Part shown: one piece after another, positions 52,806 through 61,767 of the stretch
Layout: the number at the start of each line of letters is the position of its first letter
How positions within the stretch are numbered: position 1 is the first letter of the stretch
Source of the DNA: Bacillus sp. CH140a_4T
GTDB taxonomy: Bacteria; Bacillota; Bacilli; Bacillales; Bacillaceae_G
Length of the DNA stretch: 64,000 nucleotides
Reading direction: 5' to 3'
Assembly: GCF_008923725.1 (NCBI RefSeq)
Contig: NZ_WBPF01000005.1
Coordinates: forward strand, 1-64,000
The notes under the pieces: model-generated
What the model saw: only the letters and a program-made list of their open reading frames with translations
What the model was told of the DNA's origin: nothing
Databases searched by the model: none
Position numbers and translations under genes: made by a program

Positions 52806-53598
52806 TACATATTTTCATCGCATGGATGGAGCAGTGAAATTGTTGTTATTTATTTTTTGTATGACACTTACTTTTTTGTTTTTCGATTTTCGTATATTGC
52901 TAGTTATATTTATGATTGGATGTATCGGACTATTTATTGCTAAAATTCCATTTCGTAAAATTTGCATTGTTTTTACTGTTATATTTACATTTAGTTTATT
53001 AAATTCTGTCATGATTTTATTTATTACACCAACTCATGGATCTGAATTAACCAAATCATATACTTCGTTTTTACATATTGGATATGCAACAATTACATAT
53101 GAAACATTATTTTATGCAGCTACACTTTCATTAAAATATTTTACGTTATTACCATTTACACTTATTTTTATATATACGACTGATCCAAGCAAATTTGTGA
53201 GTAGCTTAAGTAAATTTCGAATTCATTATAAGATTACATATGCAATAAATATTGCATTACGTTACATACCTGATATTCAGTCCGAATATAAAGTTATTAA
53301 ACATGCGCAAGAGGCGAGAGGAGTAGCTTTTGAAAAAGGAGAAGCAAGTTTATTGATCCGTATGAAAAACCGTGTCTTAATTTTTTGGCCTTTAATTATT
53401 CATTCACTAGATAGAATCGATACTGTTTCAAATGCAATGGATTTAAGAGGATTTGGAAAGAAGAATACACGAACTTGGTTTTATAGAAATAAAGCGAAAA
53501 GCGGGGATTTCATTGCTTTATTTGTAGGTGTTTTTATTTTAATTGTTGCAGTGTATTTAAAGTTACATGTATTTCAAAACTTTTGGTATCCATTTTAA
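52798..53598 (+). CDS. ECF transporter T component (EcfT)
   Basis: 266 residues from GTG 52798, with AGGAGGGAGG just upstream, overlapping the ATPase end by eight bases. Five or six membrane helices and the two coupling Ala-Arg-Gly-type motifs, 'AQEARGVAF' and 'AMDLRGFGKK', that bind the ATPases. It completes the riboswitch-controlled transporter. A terminator follows at 53599. Confidence 0.9.
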   Translation: MYSTYFHRMDGAVKLLLFIFCMTLTFLFFDFRILLVIFMIGCIGLFIAKIPFRKICIVFTVIFTFSLLNSVMILFITPTHGSELTKSYTSFLHIGYATITYETLFYAATLSLKYFTLLPFTLIFIYTTDPSKFVSSLSKFRIHYKITYAINIALRYIPDIQSEYKVIKHAQEARGVAFEKGEASLLIRMKNRVLIFWPLIIHSLDRIDTVSNAMDLRGFGKKNTRTWFYRNKAKSGDFIALFVGVFILIVAVYLKLHVFQNFWYPF

Positions 53599-53630
53599 AG
53601 CACTCTCAAATGAGTGCTTTTACTTATTTT
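53598..53630 (+). terminator. Intrinsic terminator of the ECF operon
   Basis: AAAGCACTC pairs with GAGTGCTTTT around TCAAAT, followed by ACTTATTTTT. Confidence 0.75.
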
Positions 53631-53733
53631 TATGTGGACATGCTCAAAAAAGGGATATTTACATAATGTATAATACGAACCAGTTAAAATGATCAACTAC
53701 CTATTAGTTTTCAAACCAAAAGGAGGAAAAAAT

Positions 53734-53841
53734 ATGAGTTACGGTGGTTCTTGTGGTTTTGGTGGAGGTTTCGCTTTATTAGTTGTGTTATTTATTTTAT
53801 TAATTATCGTTGGATGCAGCTGCTGGGGCGGAGGGTACTAA
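53734..53841 (+). CDS. yjcZ: YjcZ-family small sporulation protein
   Basis: 35 residues from ATG 53734 behind AAAAGGAGG. A Gly/Tyr-rich N-terminus ('[11 protein letters not shown]'), one hydrophobic helix, then 'CSCWGGGY' at the end. This is the layout of YjcZ peptides found in Bacillus spores. It is too short for many gene finders. Confidence 0.88.
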   Translation: MSYGGSCGFGGGFALLVVLFILLIIVGCSCWGGGY

Positions 53842-53908
53842 TTTCTAAATTAGTCTCCACAAATGTAAACTTAAAAAACATAGAAGATACTTATGTATCG
53901 AAACAAAT

Positions 53909-53940
53909 AAAAAAGGAGCAATTATGCTCCTTTTTTATTT
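53909..53940. terminator. Bidirectional intrinsic terminator
   Basis: AAAAAAGGAGCA and TGCTCCTTTTTT pair around ATTA, ending both the small sporulation gene and the convergent kinase gene. Confidence 0.9.
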
Positions 53941-55203
53941 GTTTTCAGATGAGTTCATATTACATTTCGGCAATGTAATTGTCAAAGTTGTACCTTTATT
54001 AACGATACTTCGGATTTTTAAACTACCTTGCATCGTTTCAATAATCTTAACAGCAACCATTGTACCTAAACCTGTACCCTTCGTTTTTGTACTAAAATAC
54101 GGTTCGCCAAATCGATTTATTTGCTCTTGTGACATACCAATTCCACTATCCTCAATTCGTATGATAACTTTATTATTACTAATAGATGAGGAAATATTTA
54201 AAGTACCACCATTAGGCATTGCTTCAATACTATTTTTTATTAAGTTTAAAAAACATTGTTGAAAGTGCTGTTTATTACCAACAATTGTTGCCGTAGAGAA
54301 ATCTTTTGTAATATGTATTGTGTTCATATTACATAACGGTAAAATCATATTAATAACTCGATTTAACTCATGTTCTATTGAAATATGATCTAATTTTTCT
54401 GAAGCAGGTTTAGCAAACGTTAAATAATCATCAATAATTCCTTGGGCACGATGTAACTCTTCAAGTATATGTTCAATATACTCGTCTCTTGATTCTGGAG
54501 TTAAATTTGGTGTTTTTAAAAGTTGCGTAAATCCTTTTACGACAGTTAAGGGATTTCTAACCTCGTGCGATATACTAGCAGCGAGTTGGCTAACTATTTC
54601 CATTTTTTCCATTTTAATTAACTTCGATCGCATACATACTGCATCTTTTAAAACTTCATTAAAATAAATGACAAACAACATTAAAATAGTTGGTAATATT
54701 ATAAAATAAATAATGTATAAATTATTCACTTCAAAATCTGATAAAGTTAATACAATTACAGTTGTAAATATCGCTAGAAAAAATGTTAAAAACATTCCAT
54801 AAGCTACTTTATTTTTTCTATTATACTTATTAAATTTTGCGGATGCGAACGCTGTAATGATAAACATTGTGCCATAAACTAGTATGGTTAACATACTAAA
54901 TCCATAAAATGAAAACCTTGTAACTAATAAAATAGTAAACAATATTATACCAACAGGGAATCCACCATAAAGCGTACCTATTATAACTGGTATTTGTCTT
55001 AAATCATGAATACAATTTTCATCCATATAGATAGGATAGCGCATACATAAAATAAGAGGTACACTCGTACAAAGTATAATAAGTAGTTTTTTATATTTCT
55101 TTAAATAGTGCCCGCTATCATATATAAAATAGAAAATAAATATACTAATTAGAATGTAAAGAAGATTATTTAATACGTTTTGATTAATATAAACAAAGTT
55201 CAT
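53935..55203 (-). CDS. KinB-like membrane sensor histidine kinase
   Basis: 422 residues on the minus strand. The start at 55203 has GAGG eight bases upstream; a longer in-frame start at 55275 has none. Five or six membrane helices (residues 10-180) form a 5TM-5TMR-type sensor like KinB. HisKA has 'AASISHEVRNPLTVVKGFTQ' (His near 213), and the ATPase domain 'NLIKNSIEAMPNGG' and 'STKTKGTGLGTMVAVK'. Kinases of this type feed the sporulation phosphorelay. No regulator gene is adjacent. Confidence 0.88.
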   Translation of the reverse strand: MNFVYINQNVLNNLLYILISIFIFYFIYDSGHYLKKYKKLLIILCTSVPLILCMRYPIYMDENCIHDLRQIPVIIGTLYGGFPVGIILFTILLVTRFSFYGFSMLTILVYGTMFIITAFASAKFNKYNRKNKVAYGMFLTFFLAIFTTVIVLTLSDFEVNNLYIIYFIILPTILMLFVIYFNEVLKDAVCMRSKLIKMEKMEIVSQLAASISHEVRNPLTVVKGFTQLLKTPNLTPESRDEYIEHILEELHRAQGIIDDYLTFAKPASEKLDHISIEHELNRVINMILPLCNMNTIHITKDFSTATIVGNKQHFQQCFLNLIKNSIEAMPNGGTLNISSSISNNKVIIRIEDSGIGMSQEQINRFGEPYFSTKTKGTGLGTMVAVKIIETMQGSLKIRSIVNKGTTLTITLPKCNMNSSENK

Positions 55204-55289
55204 AGTATGTGCCTCGTTATTTTGAATTTCCATTTCAAATATATTATACATGATTATAGTAGAAACTTTTTGCATTTAATAATATAAGT

Positions 55290-56171
55290 TTATATCTTTT
55301 TAGCATTAGCCTCGTTTAGCCACTCTTTATAAAATGTTTCAACCGACGTATATCGTTCAATTCGGTTTTCATTTACAGCACGATACGCTATTTCATATAA
55401 ATCTTTACTTGCTTCCCATTTTGTAAAGGAGCGATCTTTTCCACCGCCCAAGAGAGCAAAAGCCATTGCCCCCATATTAAATACATTTGTTCTTGCGTCA
55501 ATCATTGCATTTAGCTCGAATTCTTCAGGAGACATAAAACGAGAGGAACCCCATAATCTTCCCATTTTATTGACGTATGGTTTTTTAGAATATAAATCAA
55601 TATCACAAATCTTCGTCTCGTTTGTATGAAAATCATATAAAATACTACCGTCATAAAAATCTATTGCTACATATTTTTTCTTTTCGACATAGGTATGGAA
55701 AGAAAAAATAGAATTTAAGGATTGAATTCGTTCCATAACTGATAAATGCTTAAATTTATAAAATGGAGAATTTGGATTTTTATATTTTTCAGGAGGCGGG
55801 AAACTCCAATGCGAATGAAGACATTCACCATCAAACCAATCGAAAATTAATACATATCCAGTGTGAACTGGAAAGTGTTCAATTAGTTTTATAAGTGAGT
55901 CATGCTTTAATTCCTCGTATAGGGAAACTGAATTTTTTAATTTTTCAATAGCATCACTGATCTTGCCGTTATATGCAATTGTATTTGCTCCTGCATATTT
56001 AATAAATTTCTTATGACCATCTTTTTCTACACCAAAAGATAGATTTCCTGAATCTTGCTGGTCAAAAACCGCAAATACGGTTCCTAATTTCGTAAGCCAA
56101 TCAAAATTATGATGTTCTTTTAATTGGAATGTTATTTGATTCAACTGAATTTCAACTGGATTAGCTTTCAT
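55290..56171 (-). CDS. Eukaryotic-like protein kinase, atypical
   Basis: 293 residues on the minus strand from ATG 56171 with GTGAGGT upstream. 'SFGVEKDGHKKFIKYAGA' supplies the ATP-site Lys, 'DFYDGSILYDF' takes the place of the catalytic loop, 'KICDIDLY' the DFG motif (Asp-Ile-Asp), and 'WGSSRFMSPEEF' the activation-segment end. The usual HRD is replaced by Ala-Ile-Asp, so it may be an odd kinase or a small-molecule kinase. It lies head-to-tail with the KinB-like gene, about 85 bases away. Confidence 0.75.
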   Translation of the reverse strand: MKANPVEIQLNQITFQLKEHHNFDWLTKLGTVFAVFDQQDSGNLSFGVEKDGHKKFIKYAGANTIAYNGKISDAIEKLKNSVSLYEELKHDSLIKLIEHFPVHTGYVLIFDWFDGECLHSHWSFPPPEKYKNPNSPFYKFKHLSVMERIQSLNSIFSFHTYVEKKKYVAIDFYDGSILYDFHTNETKICDIDLYSKKPYVNKMGRLWGSSRFMSPEEFELNAMIDARTNVFNMGAMAFALLGGGKDRSFTKWEASKDLYEIAYRAVNENRIERYTSVETFYKEWLNEANAKKI

Positions 56172-56298
56172 AATATACCTCACATTTATTATAATTAAGT
56201 TGTATATTTCAGTATTCGACATATTTTGTGAAAATCCTATGTTAATCACATAAAATTTTATAAATATAATAATAAATAATTATAAGTAGGTGAATAAA

Positions 56299-56811
56299 AT
56301 GGAACAACAAATCGTTATTAAACCATATCAAAAAGACTGGCATGAAGAGTATGTAATAGAAAAAGAGAAATTTATTTCATTATTTGGAGGAGAATGTATT
56401 GCTATTGAACACATAGGGAGCACATCTGTACAAGGATTAGGAGCGAAACCTCTAATTGATATGATGATTGGCGTAATGGATTTACAAATTACTGAAAAGA
56501 GGATTGAAGATTTATTAAAAATTGGATATGAGTATGTTCCAAAAGAAACACCTAATCGACGTTTTTTTAGAAAGGGAAAATGGAGAGCTGGTACCCATCA
56601 TTTGCATGTTTATATTTATAATAGTGACGAATGGAAAAACAATCTTTTATTTCGAGACTTTCTAATAAAACATGAATGGGCACGTAAAGAATATAGAGAA
56701 TTAAAAGAGAAACTTGCAGCTACATATCCTTTTGATCGTGTTTCATATACAAAGGAAAAGGCACCGTTTATTCAAAGAATTTTAGAATTGGCCAAAACTC
56801 AAAAAAATTAA
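56299..56811 (+). CDS. GrpB family protein (UPF0157, nucleotidyltransferase-like)
   Basis: 170 residues from ATG 56299 (AGGTG upstream). 'EHIGSTSVQGLGAKPLIDMM' is the family signature, a Gly-Ser ... Asp-x-Met arrangement like nucleotidyltransferases, and 'HHLHVYIYNSDEW' follows. The cellular role is not established. It is divergent from the kinase gene across about 130 bases. Confidence 0.87.
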   Translation: MEQQIVIKPYQKDWHEEYVIEKEKFISLFGGECIAIEHIGSTSVQGLGAKPLIDMMIGVMDLQITEKRIEDLLKIGYEYVPKETPNRRFFRKGKWRAGTHHLHVYIYNSDEWKNNLLFRDFLIKHEWARKEYRELKEKLAATYPFDRVSYTKEKAPFIQRILELAKTQKN

Positions 56812-56982
56812 AATTACAGATTCTTATCTAAAAAATTTTAAAAACCACTTTCTACGTTATTTATAGGGAGGGATTTTTTCTTTTGTCATAACGATATACA
56901 TTATTTCCAATTATTAGAGACGGATTATTTTATTTATTTCGATATTTCTAGTACATTGAAAATATTAAGGGGGAATTAAACA

Positions 56983-57972
56983 ATGAAAGCTATTGTACAT
57001 CAATATAAAAAAGGGGTAGAAGGATTAGAATATAAATTTTCATCTGAAACAAATCCTAATGCCGGTGAAGTAAAAGTAAAGTTAAAAGCTGCAGGATTAA
57101 ATCATAGGGATTTATTTATTATAAACAATAGAAAAGAAATGGAGCTGCCGTTAGTAATAGGATCAGATGGTTCAGGAATTGTTACAGAAATCGGAGAAGG
57201 TGTTTCAAATAATTTATTGCAAACCGAGGTTATTATTAATCCTAGTATTGGATGGGATAATATTGCTGAAATACCTGAGTTACCAGAGGTGTTAGGTGGA
57301 CCGAAAAATGGAACATTTGCTGAATATGTTATTGTGCCAGCTGAAAATGTAGTGGCAAAACCGTCATATCTTACTTGGGAAGAGTCAGGGGTTTTATCTT
57401 TATCGGCATTAACTGCATATAGAGCGCTTTTTACAAAGGGTAGATTAAAGTGTGGAGAACATGTTTTAGTTCCGGGGATAGGCGGCGGTGTAGCGACATT
57501 TGCCATGTTATTTGCAAAAGCAATTGGTGCAAAAGTAAGTGTTACTTCAAGGGTAGAGAGTAAAAGAAAGTTTGCCGAAACATATGGCGCAGACTTTTCT
57601 TTTAATAGTTCTGGAAATTGGGAAGAGAGTTTACGCGGAGAGAAAGTAGATTTAATAATCGATAGTATAGGTCCAGCGACATTCTTAAAATACTTTGATG
57701 TATTAAAACCAAATGGGAGAATTGTTAATTTTGGTGCAAGCTCAGGAGATAAAATTGAATTGCCATTACGTGCATTATTTTATAACCAAATCGATATTAT
57801 GGGGACATCTATGGGTAGCCGTGAGGAATTTCATGAAATGATTAAGTTTATAGAGAAATATAAGATTAAACCGATTATTGATAAAGTATATTCGTTAGAA
57901 GAAGCCATTCAAGCATTAAAACGTATGGAACAGGGAGAACAGTTCGGTAATATCGCTCTACGTATGGAATAA
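56983..57972 (+). CDS. Zinc-type alcohol dehydrogenase/quinone reductase-like (MDR) enzyme
   Basis: 329 residues from ATG 56983 (AAGGGGG upstream). The N-terminal GroES-like domain has 'GLNHRDLFIINNRKEMELP' and 'GSDGSGIVTEIG'; the Rossmann domain has 'VLVPGIGGGVATFAMLFAKA' and 'DSIGPATFLKYFDVLKPNG'. It lacks the structural-zinc Cys cluster, which points to an NADPH quinone or enone reductase rather than a classic alcohol dehydrogenase. Similar to B. subtilis YogA. Single gene. Confidence 0.85.
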   Translation: MKAIVHQYKKGVEGLEYKFSSETNPNAGEVKVKLKAAGLNHRDLFIINNRKEMELPLVIGSDGSGIVTEIGEGVSNNLLQTEVIINPSIGWDNIAEIPELPEVLGGPKNGTFAEYVIVPAENVVAKPSYLTWEESGVLSLSALTAYRALFTKGRLKCGEHVLVPGIGGGVATFAMLFAKAIGAKVSVTSRVESKRKFAETYGADFSFNSSGNWEESLRGEKVDLIIDSIGPATFLKYFDVLKPNGRIVNFGASSGDKIELPLRALFYNQIDIMGTSMGSREEFHEMIKFIEKYKIKPIIDKVYSLEEAIQALKRMEQGEQFGNIALRME

Positions 57973-58233
57973 AAATATGATTTAATAACCTATGTTTTTA
58001 TATGGATATGTTATGTAATATATACACTTATAGTTTGTGAATCATTTGACTTAAAAGGTTTTTCAACCCTATATATCTTTAATTCATGTAAATAGTTACA
58101 TAATTGTCAAATGAAAAATAGTAAAATGAATAAAGTAAAAATCTAAATATGTGTAAATGTTGTATACTGTGTAAATCAAGTCAACTTGTATCTTTATTTC
58201 AAGTAATATAAGAAATTATAAGGAGAGAGTAAC

Positions 58234-58833
58234 GTGAATTACACAGTATTTCAATGGGTAAACAATTTAGCAGGTACATCTGCGCTCTTAGATAAGGTAA
58301 TGATTGCTATTACGAATAGCGCTGCATATGTGGCTATTCTATTCATGTTTATCTTATGGTTTCATAACGGAAAGAAAGAGAATGCGATAAGAAAACAATA
58401 TACAGCGTTGTATACGACACTTTCAGTAATAATTGTATTACTAGTAAATGTTTTTATTCATGTAGTATATTATCATCCACGTCCTTTTGTAGCATATGAT
58501 GTGAATCAATTAGTACCTCATGCAGAAAACTCGTCCTTTGTTAGTGATCATTCTGTACTTGTATTATCGATTGCGTTCATTTTTATTCTTAGAGGAGAAA
58601 AATTAAGATATATTGCACTTTTATGGGCGGTTTTAGTTTGTATATCGCGTTTGTATGTAGGTGTTCATTTTCCTTTAGATGTAATTGGAGCAGCTGTAAT
58701 AACGATAATAACAAGCAGTTTATTGTTGCAGAAAAAACATACATTTGAACCAATGGCAAAACTTGTTTTCAAGATGTATGCACTCGTAGCGAAAAGAATT
58801 CCTTTTTTAGAGAAATATAACCATGTAGCTTAA
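58234..58833 (+). CDS. bcrC: Undecaprenyl-diphosphatase, BcrC type
   Basis: 199 residues from GTG 58234 (AAGGAGAG upstream). Five to six membrane helices with the PAP2 motifs 'YYHPRPF', 'SSFVSDHSVLVL' and 'SRLYVGVHFPLDVIGA'. The enzyme recycles undecaprenyl pyrophosphate to the phosphate carrier for peptidoglycan synthesis and gives bacitracin resistance. It lies upstream of a class B PBP gene, but a terminator separates them. Confidence 0.88.
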   Translation: MNYTVFQWVNNLAGTSALLDKVMIAITNSAAYVAILFMFILWFHNGKKENAIRKQYTALYTTLSVIIVLLVNVFIHVVYYHPRPFVAYDVNQLVPHAENSSFVSDHSVLVLSIAFIFILRGEKLRYIALLWAVLVCISRLYVGVHFPLDVIGAAVITIITSSLLLQKKHTFEPMAKLVFKMYALVAKRIPFLEKYNHVA

Positions 58834-58862
58834 ATATCATAACTAGCCTTTTATAGATTAGC

Positions 58863-58902
58863 AAAAAATCCCCCTTTGGAAATTCAGAGGGGGATTTTTT
58901 GT
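58863..58902. terminator. Bidirectional intrinsic terminator
   Basis: AAAAAATCCCCCTTTG and a matching GAGGGGGATTTTTT arm pair around GAAATTCA. The A and T runs serve both directions. Confidence 0.85.
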
Positions 58903-59127
58903 TGTATACAAGTGAATAGATTGCTTGTGACGAAAAAAGAGTGAATATTCTTTAATTTCACGTACCGTATTTTAAGTATGTAAATAAACTTACAATAACA
59001 ACAACTAGTTTTGCATTGTTTTAAAGGAATTAATAAGAAAACTTCGAAACATATAGTATCGAAAGCAAAAATTACATATTTTAAAACGCATCTTTGCATG
59101 TAGCAAATAAAAAGAAAGGAGAAAAAA

Positions 59128-61266
59128 ATGAATAAACTTCAAACGAATAAAGGTGCGCGGTATTTTATGGTTGCTTTTATTGTTTTGTTTCTTATTATTC
59201 TTTTGCGTTTTTTTTATATTCAGGCAGTAGGAGTCCTGCATAATGTGAATGTAAAAGATCTAGCAAATGAACAACATAATAAAAATGGTGTTTTGGAAGC
59301 GAATCGTGGCACAATATATGATCAAAATGGAAAGGTGCTAGTCCAAGATTCCACAACGTATCGTGTTGTTGTGAATTTAAAAGGAAAAAAAAACGTGAAA
59401 AATAAAGATGAAACCGCAGAGCAATTAGCTGCCGCGCTTGAAATTGATAAAGAGGATGTATTAAAGAATTTTCATGAGGGGCGTACACAAGTTGAAATCG
59501 GAAAAGTTGGTCGGAATTTATCTAGAGAAGTAAAAGAACAAATCGAAAAATTAAAAATTCCAGGTGTATCCTTTATGCCAGAAAAGGCAAGAGTGTATCC
59601 AAATGAAGATTTTGCTTCTTATATACTTGGTTTTGCTAGACCTGATGATAAAGGAAATACAGAAGGGAAATTTGGACTTGAAAAAAGTCTGGATAAATAT
59701 TTGCGCTCTATAAATGGAAAAGTAGAATATGTGGGGACGCAAAGAGGTATCCCGCTTACAAATGATATTGGGAAAATAGAACCCGCTAAAAGTGGAAATA
59801 ACGTATATCTTACGCTTGATAAACAAATTAATAGTTTTTTAGAAGAAGCGATGAATAAGGCACAAGAGCACTATGATCCTTCTATGTTAGTAGGAATCAT
59901 AGCGGATCCAAAGACAGGTAAAGTTTTAGCAATGTCTAGTAAACCTAGTTTTAATCCTAATAAAGGCGATATCGAATATTTTTTAAATGATCCAATCGCA
60001 AATGCATACGAACCTGGTTCAACAATGAAAATATTTACGCTAGCTGCTGCAATTAATGAAGGTGTATATAACGGAAAAGAATATTTCCAATCTGGAAAAT
60101 ATTCCGTTGGTTCATCTGATATTAAAGATCATAATGGTGGATTTGGATGGGGATCTATTACATTTGATGAAGGCTTTGAAAGATCATCCAACGTAGCTTT
60201 TTCTATTTTAGAAGATCAGTTATTGAAACCGGATAAATTTAAGCAATATATGAATAAATTTGGATTCAACCAAAAAACCGGAATAGATTTACCTGGTGAA
60301 AGTAAAAATACTTTATTATTAAATACACAAATTCAACAAGTCACAACTTCTTTTGGACAAGGTTCTACAGTAACACCTATTCAATTAATCCAAGCAGCTA
60401 CTGCTATAGCGAATGACGGGAAAATGATGCAACCATATATCATTGACAAAGTTGTAAATCCAACAAACAAACAAGTTATTATGGAAAATCAACCGAAAGA
60501 AATTGGGAATCCGATAAAAAAGGAGACAGCGGACAAGGTAAGGAACTTAATGGAGCGTGTTATTACGTCATCAAAAGGTACTGGTACAATGTATAAAGTG
60601 GATGGTTATCCAATAGGAGGCAAGACAGGAACAGCGCAAATTCCGAATCCTGAAAATGGACGATATATGGAAGGGAAAGAAAATTATATTTTTTCATTTT
60701 TAGGAATGGCTCCAATTGATGACCCAGAGTTAATTGTTTACTTAGCTATTAAGCAGCCAAAGTTAAAGGGAGACGAGTATGGAGCTCAGCCGCTTGCAGA
60801 AATATTTAAACCAGTTATGAAAAACAGCCTTGAATATTTAAAGGTGAAACCATATACAGAAAAACAAATGGCAGATGCAACGAAACGATCCCAATTAAAA
60901 GTACAAAATTATGTCAACCGATCGATGGATACAGTAGAGAATAGTGTAGAAAAAGAGAAACTCCAACCGATAATTTTAGGAGAAGGAAAAATAAAAAAAC
61001 AATATCCGCAGTCTGGCGAAGTAATGAGTCAAGGAGATCGTATGTTTTTATTAGGAAGTAACGCAAAAATGCCAAATTTACAAGGTTGGTCCATGCGTGA
61101 TGTTATGTATTTCTCTAAATTAGTAAAATTAGATTTAAAAACTACAGGGACGGGCTATGTAACGAGTCAAAGCATTGAAAAGGGACAAGCTATACAAGAA
61201 GGCGATACATTACAATTAGACTTAGAACCACCGTTACACCCATTAGCAGAAGCGAATGCAAATTAA
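59128..61266 (+). CDS. Class B penicillin-binding protein with PASTA domains (PbpB/PBP2B-like)
   Basis: 712 residues, ATG 59128 with AAAGGAG upstream. An N-terminal membrane anchor (about 12-34), dimer domain ('LEANRGTIYDQNGKVLVQD'), transpeptidase motifs 'PGSTMKIF' (active Ser near 298), 'SSNVAF' (near 352) and 'GKTGTAQI' (near 498), then two PASTA repeats (about 590-705). PBP2B of B. subtilis, 716 residues, is the divisional transpeptidase; here the gene is outside the dcw cluster, so this is probably an additional paralogue. Confidence 0.9.
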   Translation: MNKLQTNKGARYFMVAFIVLFLIILLRFFYIQAVGVLHNVNVKDLANEQHNKNGVLEANRGTIYDQNGKVLVQDSTTYRVVVNLKGKKNVKNKDETAEQLAAALEIDKEDVLKNFHEGRTQVEIGKVGRNLSREVKEQIEKLKIPGVSFMPEKARVYPNEDFASYILGFARPDDKGNTEGKFGLEKSLDKYLRSINGKVEYVGTQRGIPLTNDIGKIEPAKSGNNVYLTLDKQINSFLEEAMNKAQEHYDPSMLVGIIADPKTGKVLAMSSKPSFNPNKGDIEYFLNDPIANAYEPGSTMKIFTLAAAINEGVYNGKEYFQSGKYSVGSSDIKDHNGGFGWGSITFDEGFERSSNVAFSILEDQLLKPDKFKQYMNKFGFNQKTGIDLPGESKNTLLLNTQIQQVTTSFGQGSTVTPIQLIQAATAIANDGKMMQPYIIDKVVNPTNKQVIMENQPKEIGNPIKKETADKVRNLMERVITSSKGTGTMYKVDGYPIGGKTGTAQIPNPENGRYMEGKENYIFSFLGMAPIDDPELIVYLAIKQPKLKGDEYGAQPLAEIFKPVMKNSLEYLKVKPYTEKQMADATKRSQLKVQNYVNRSMDTVENSVEKEKLQPIILGEGKIKKQYPQSGEVMSQGDRMFLLGSNAKMPNLQGWSMRDVMYFSKLVKLDLKTTGTGYVTSQSIEKGQAIQEGDTLQLDLEPPLHPLAEANAN

Positions 61267-61276
61267 TTCGGACAAA

Positions 61277-61312
61277 GTGAAGGGTCTATATACAATAGGC
61301 TCTTTTTTTTAT
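61277..61312 (+). terminator. Intrinsic terminator after the PBP gene
   Basis: AGGGTCTAT pairs with ATAGGCTCT (two G-U pairs), followed by eight Ts. Confidence 0.7.
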
Positions 61313-61444
61313 AGATTTAAGTAATTTCACGCACCGTAATTTCCAGAAAAAATAATAAATAGAGGAATTAACAGTAATACGTTATTAAATATCTGATTAT
61401 TTTATATTTACAGTTAAATAAAATTGTGATAACATGGAAAAAAT

Positions 61445-61734
61445 CAAATGCAGTGAAGAGAAGAGTAAATAAAATGAATTTTTCACAGAGAGCTCCACTT
61501 AGCTGAAAAGGAGCAAAAATTCTTTATTGAACCAAGCCTCTGAGCAGCGCATCGGAACCTATTATTAGGGGATGGTGTGACGGGAGCTCCCGTTATAGAG
61601 CTATGGTATAAGCATGAATTACAATGCAGTACCTGATAAGGTTAATATGGCAACATATTAACAAACTAGGGTGGCACCGCGATGATAAATCTCGTCCCTA
61701 AGACTATAAGTCTTGGGGGTGGGATTTTTTTATT
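61445..61734 (+). promoter_or_regulatory. T-box leader upstream of an MFS gene
   Basis: The antiterminator T-box AGGGTGGCACCGCG is at 61668-61681, and a terminator (61686-61732, stem with TAAGACT/AGTCTT top and T run) follows. Upstream, Stem I is seen as GAATTTTT/AAAAATTC with AGAGAG between, then GAACCAAGCC, where the specifier should be. Depending on register this reads CCA (Pro) or ACC (Thr); I cannot decide. The leader should switch on the gene when the cognate tRNA is uncharged. Confidence 0.9.
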
Positions 61735-61767
61735 GTTTTAAAACAATTTGGAAAGCGGGGGCCTAAA

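Noticed and set aside
53924-54262. Plus-strand ORF under the KinB-like gene
   Set aside because: Antisense of the conserved ATPase domain.
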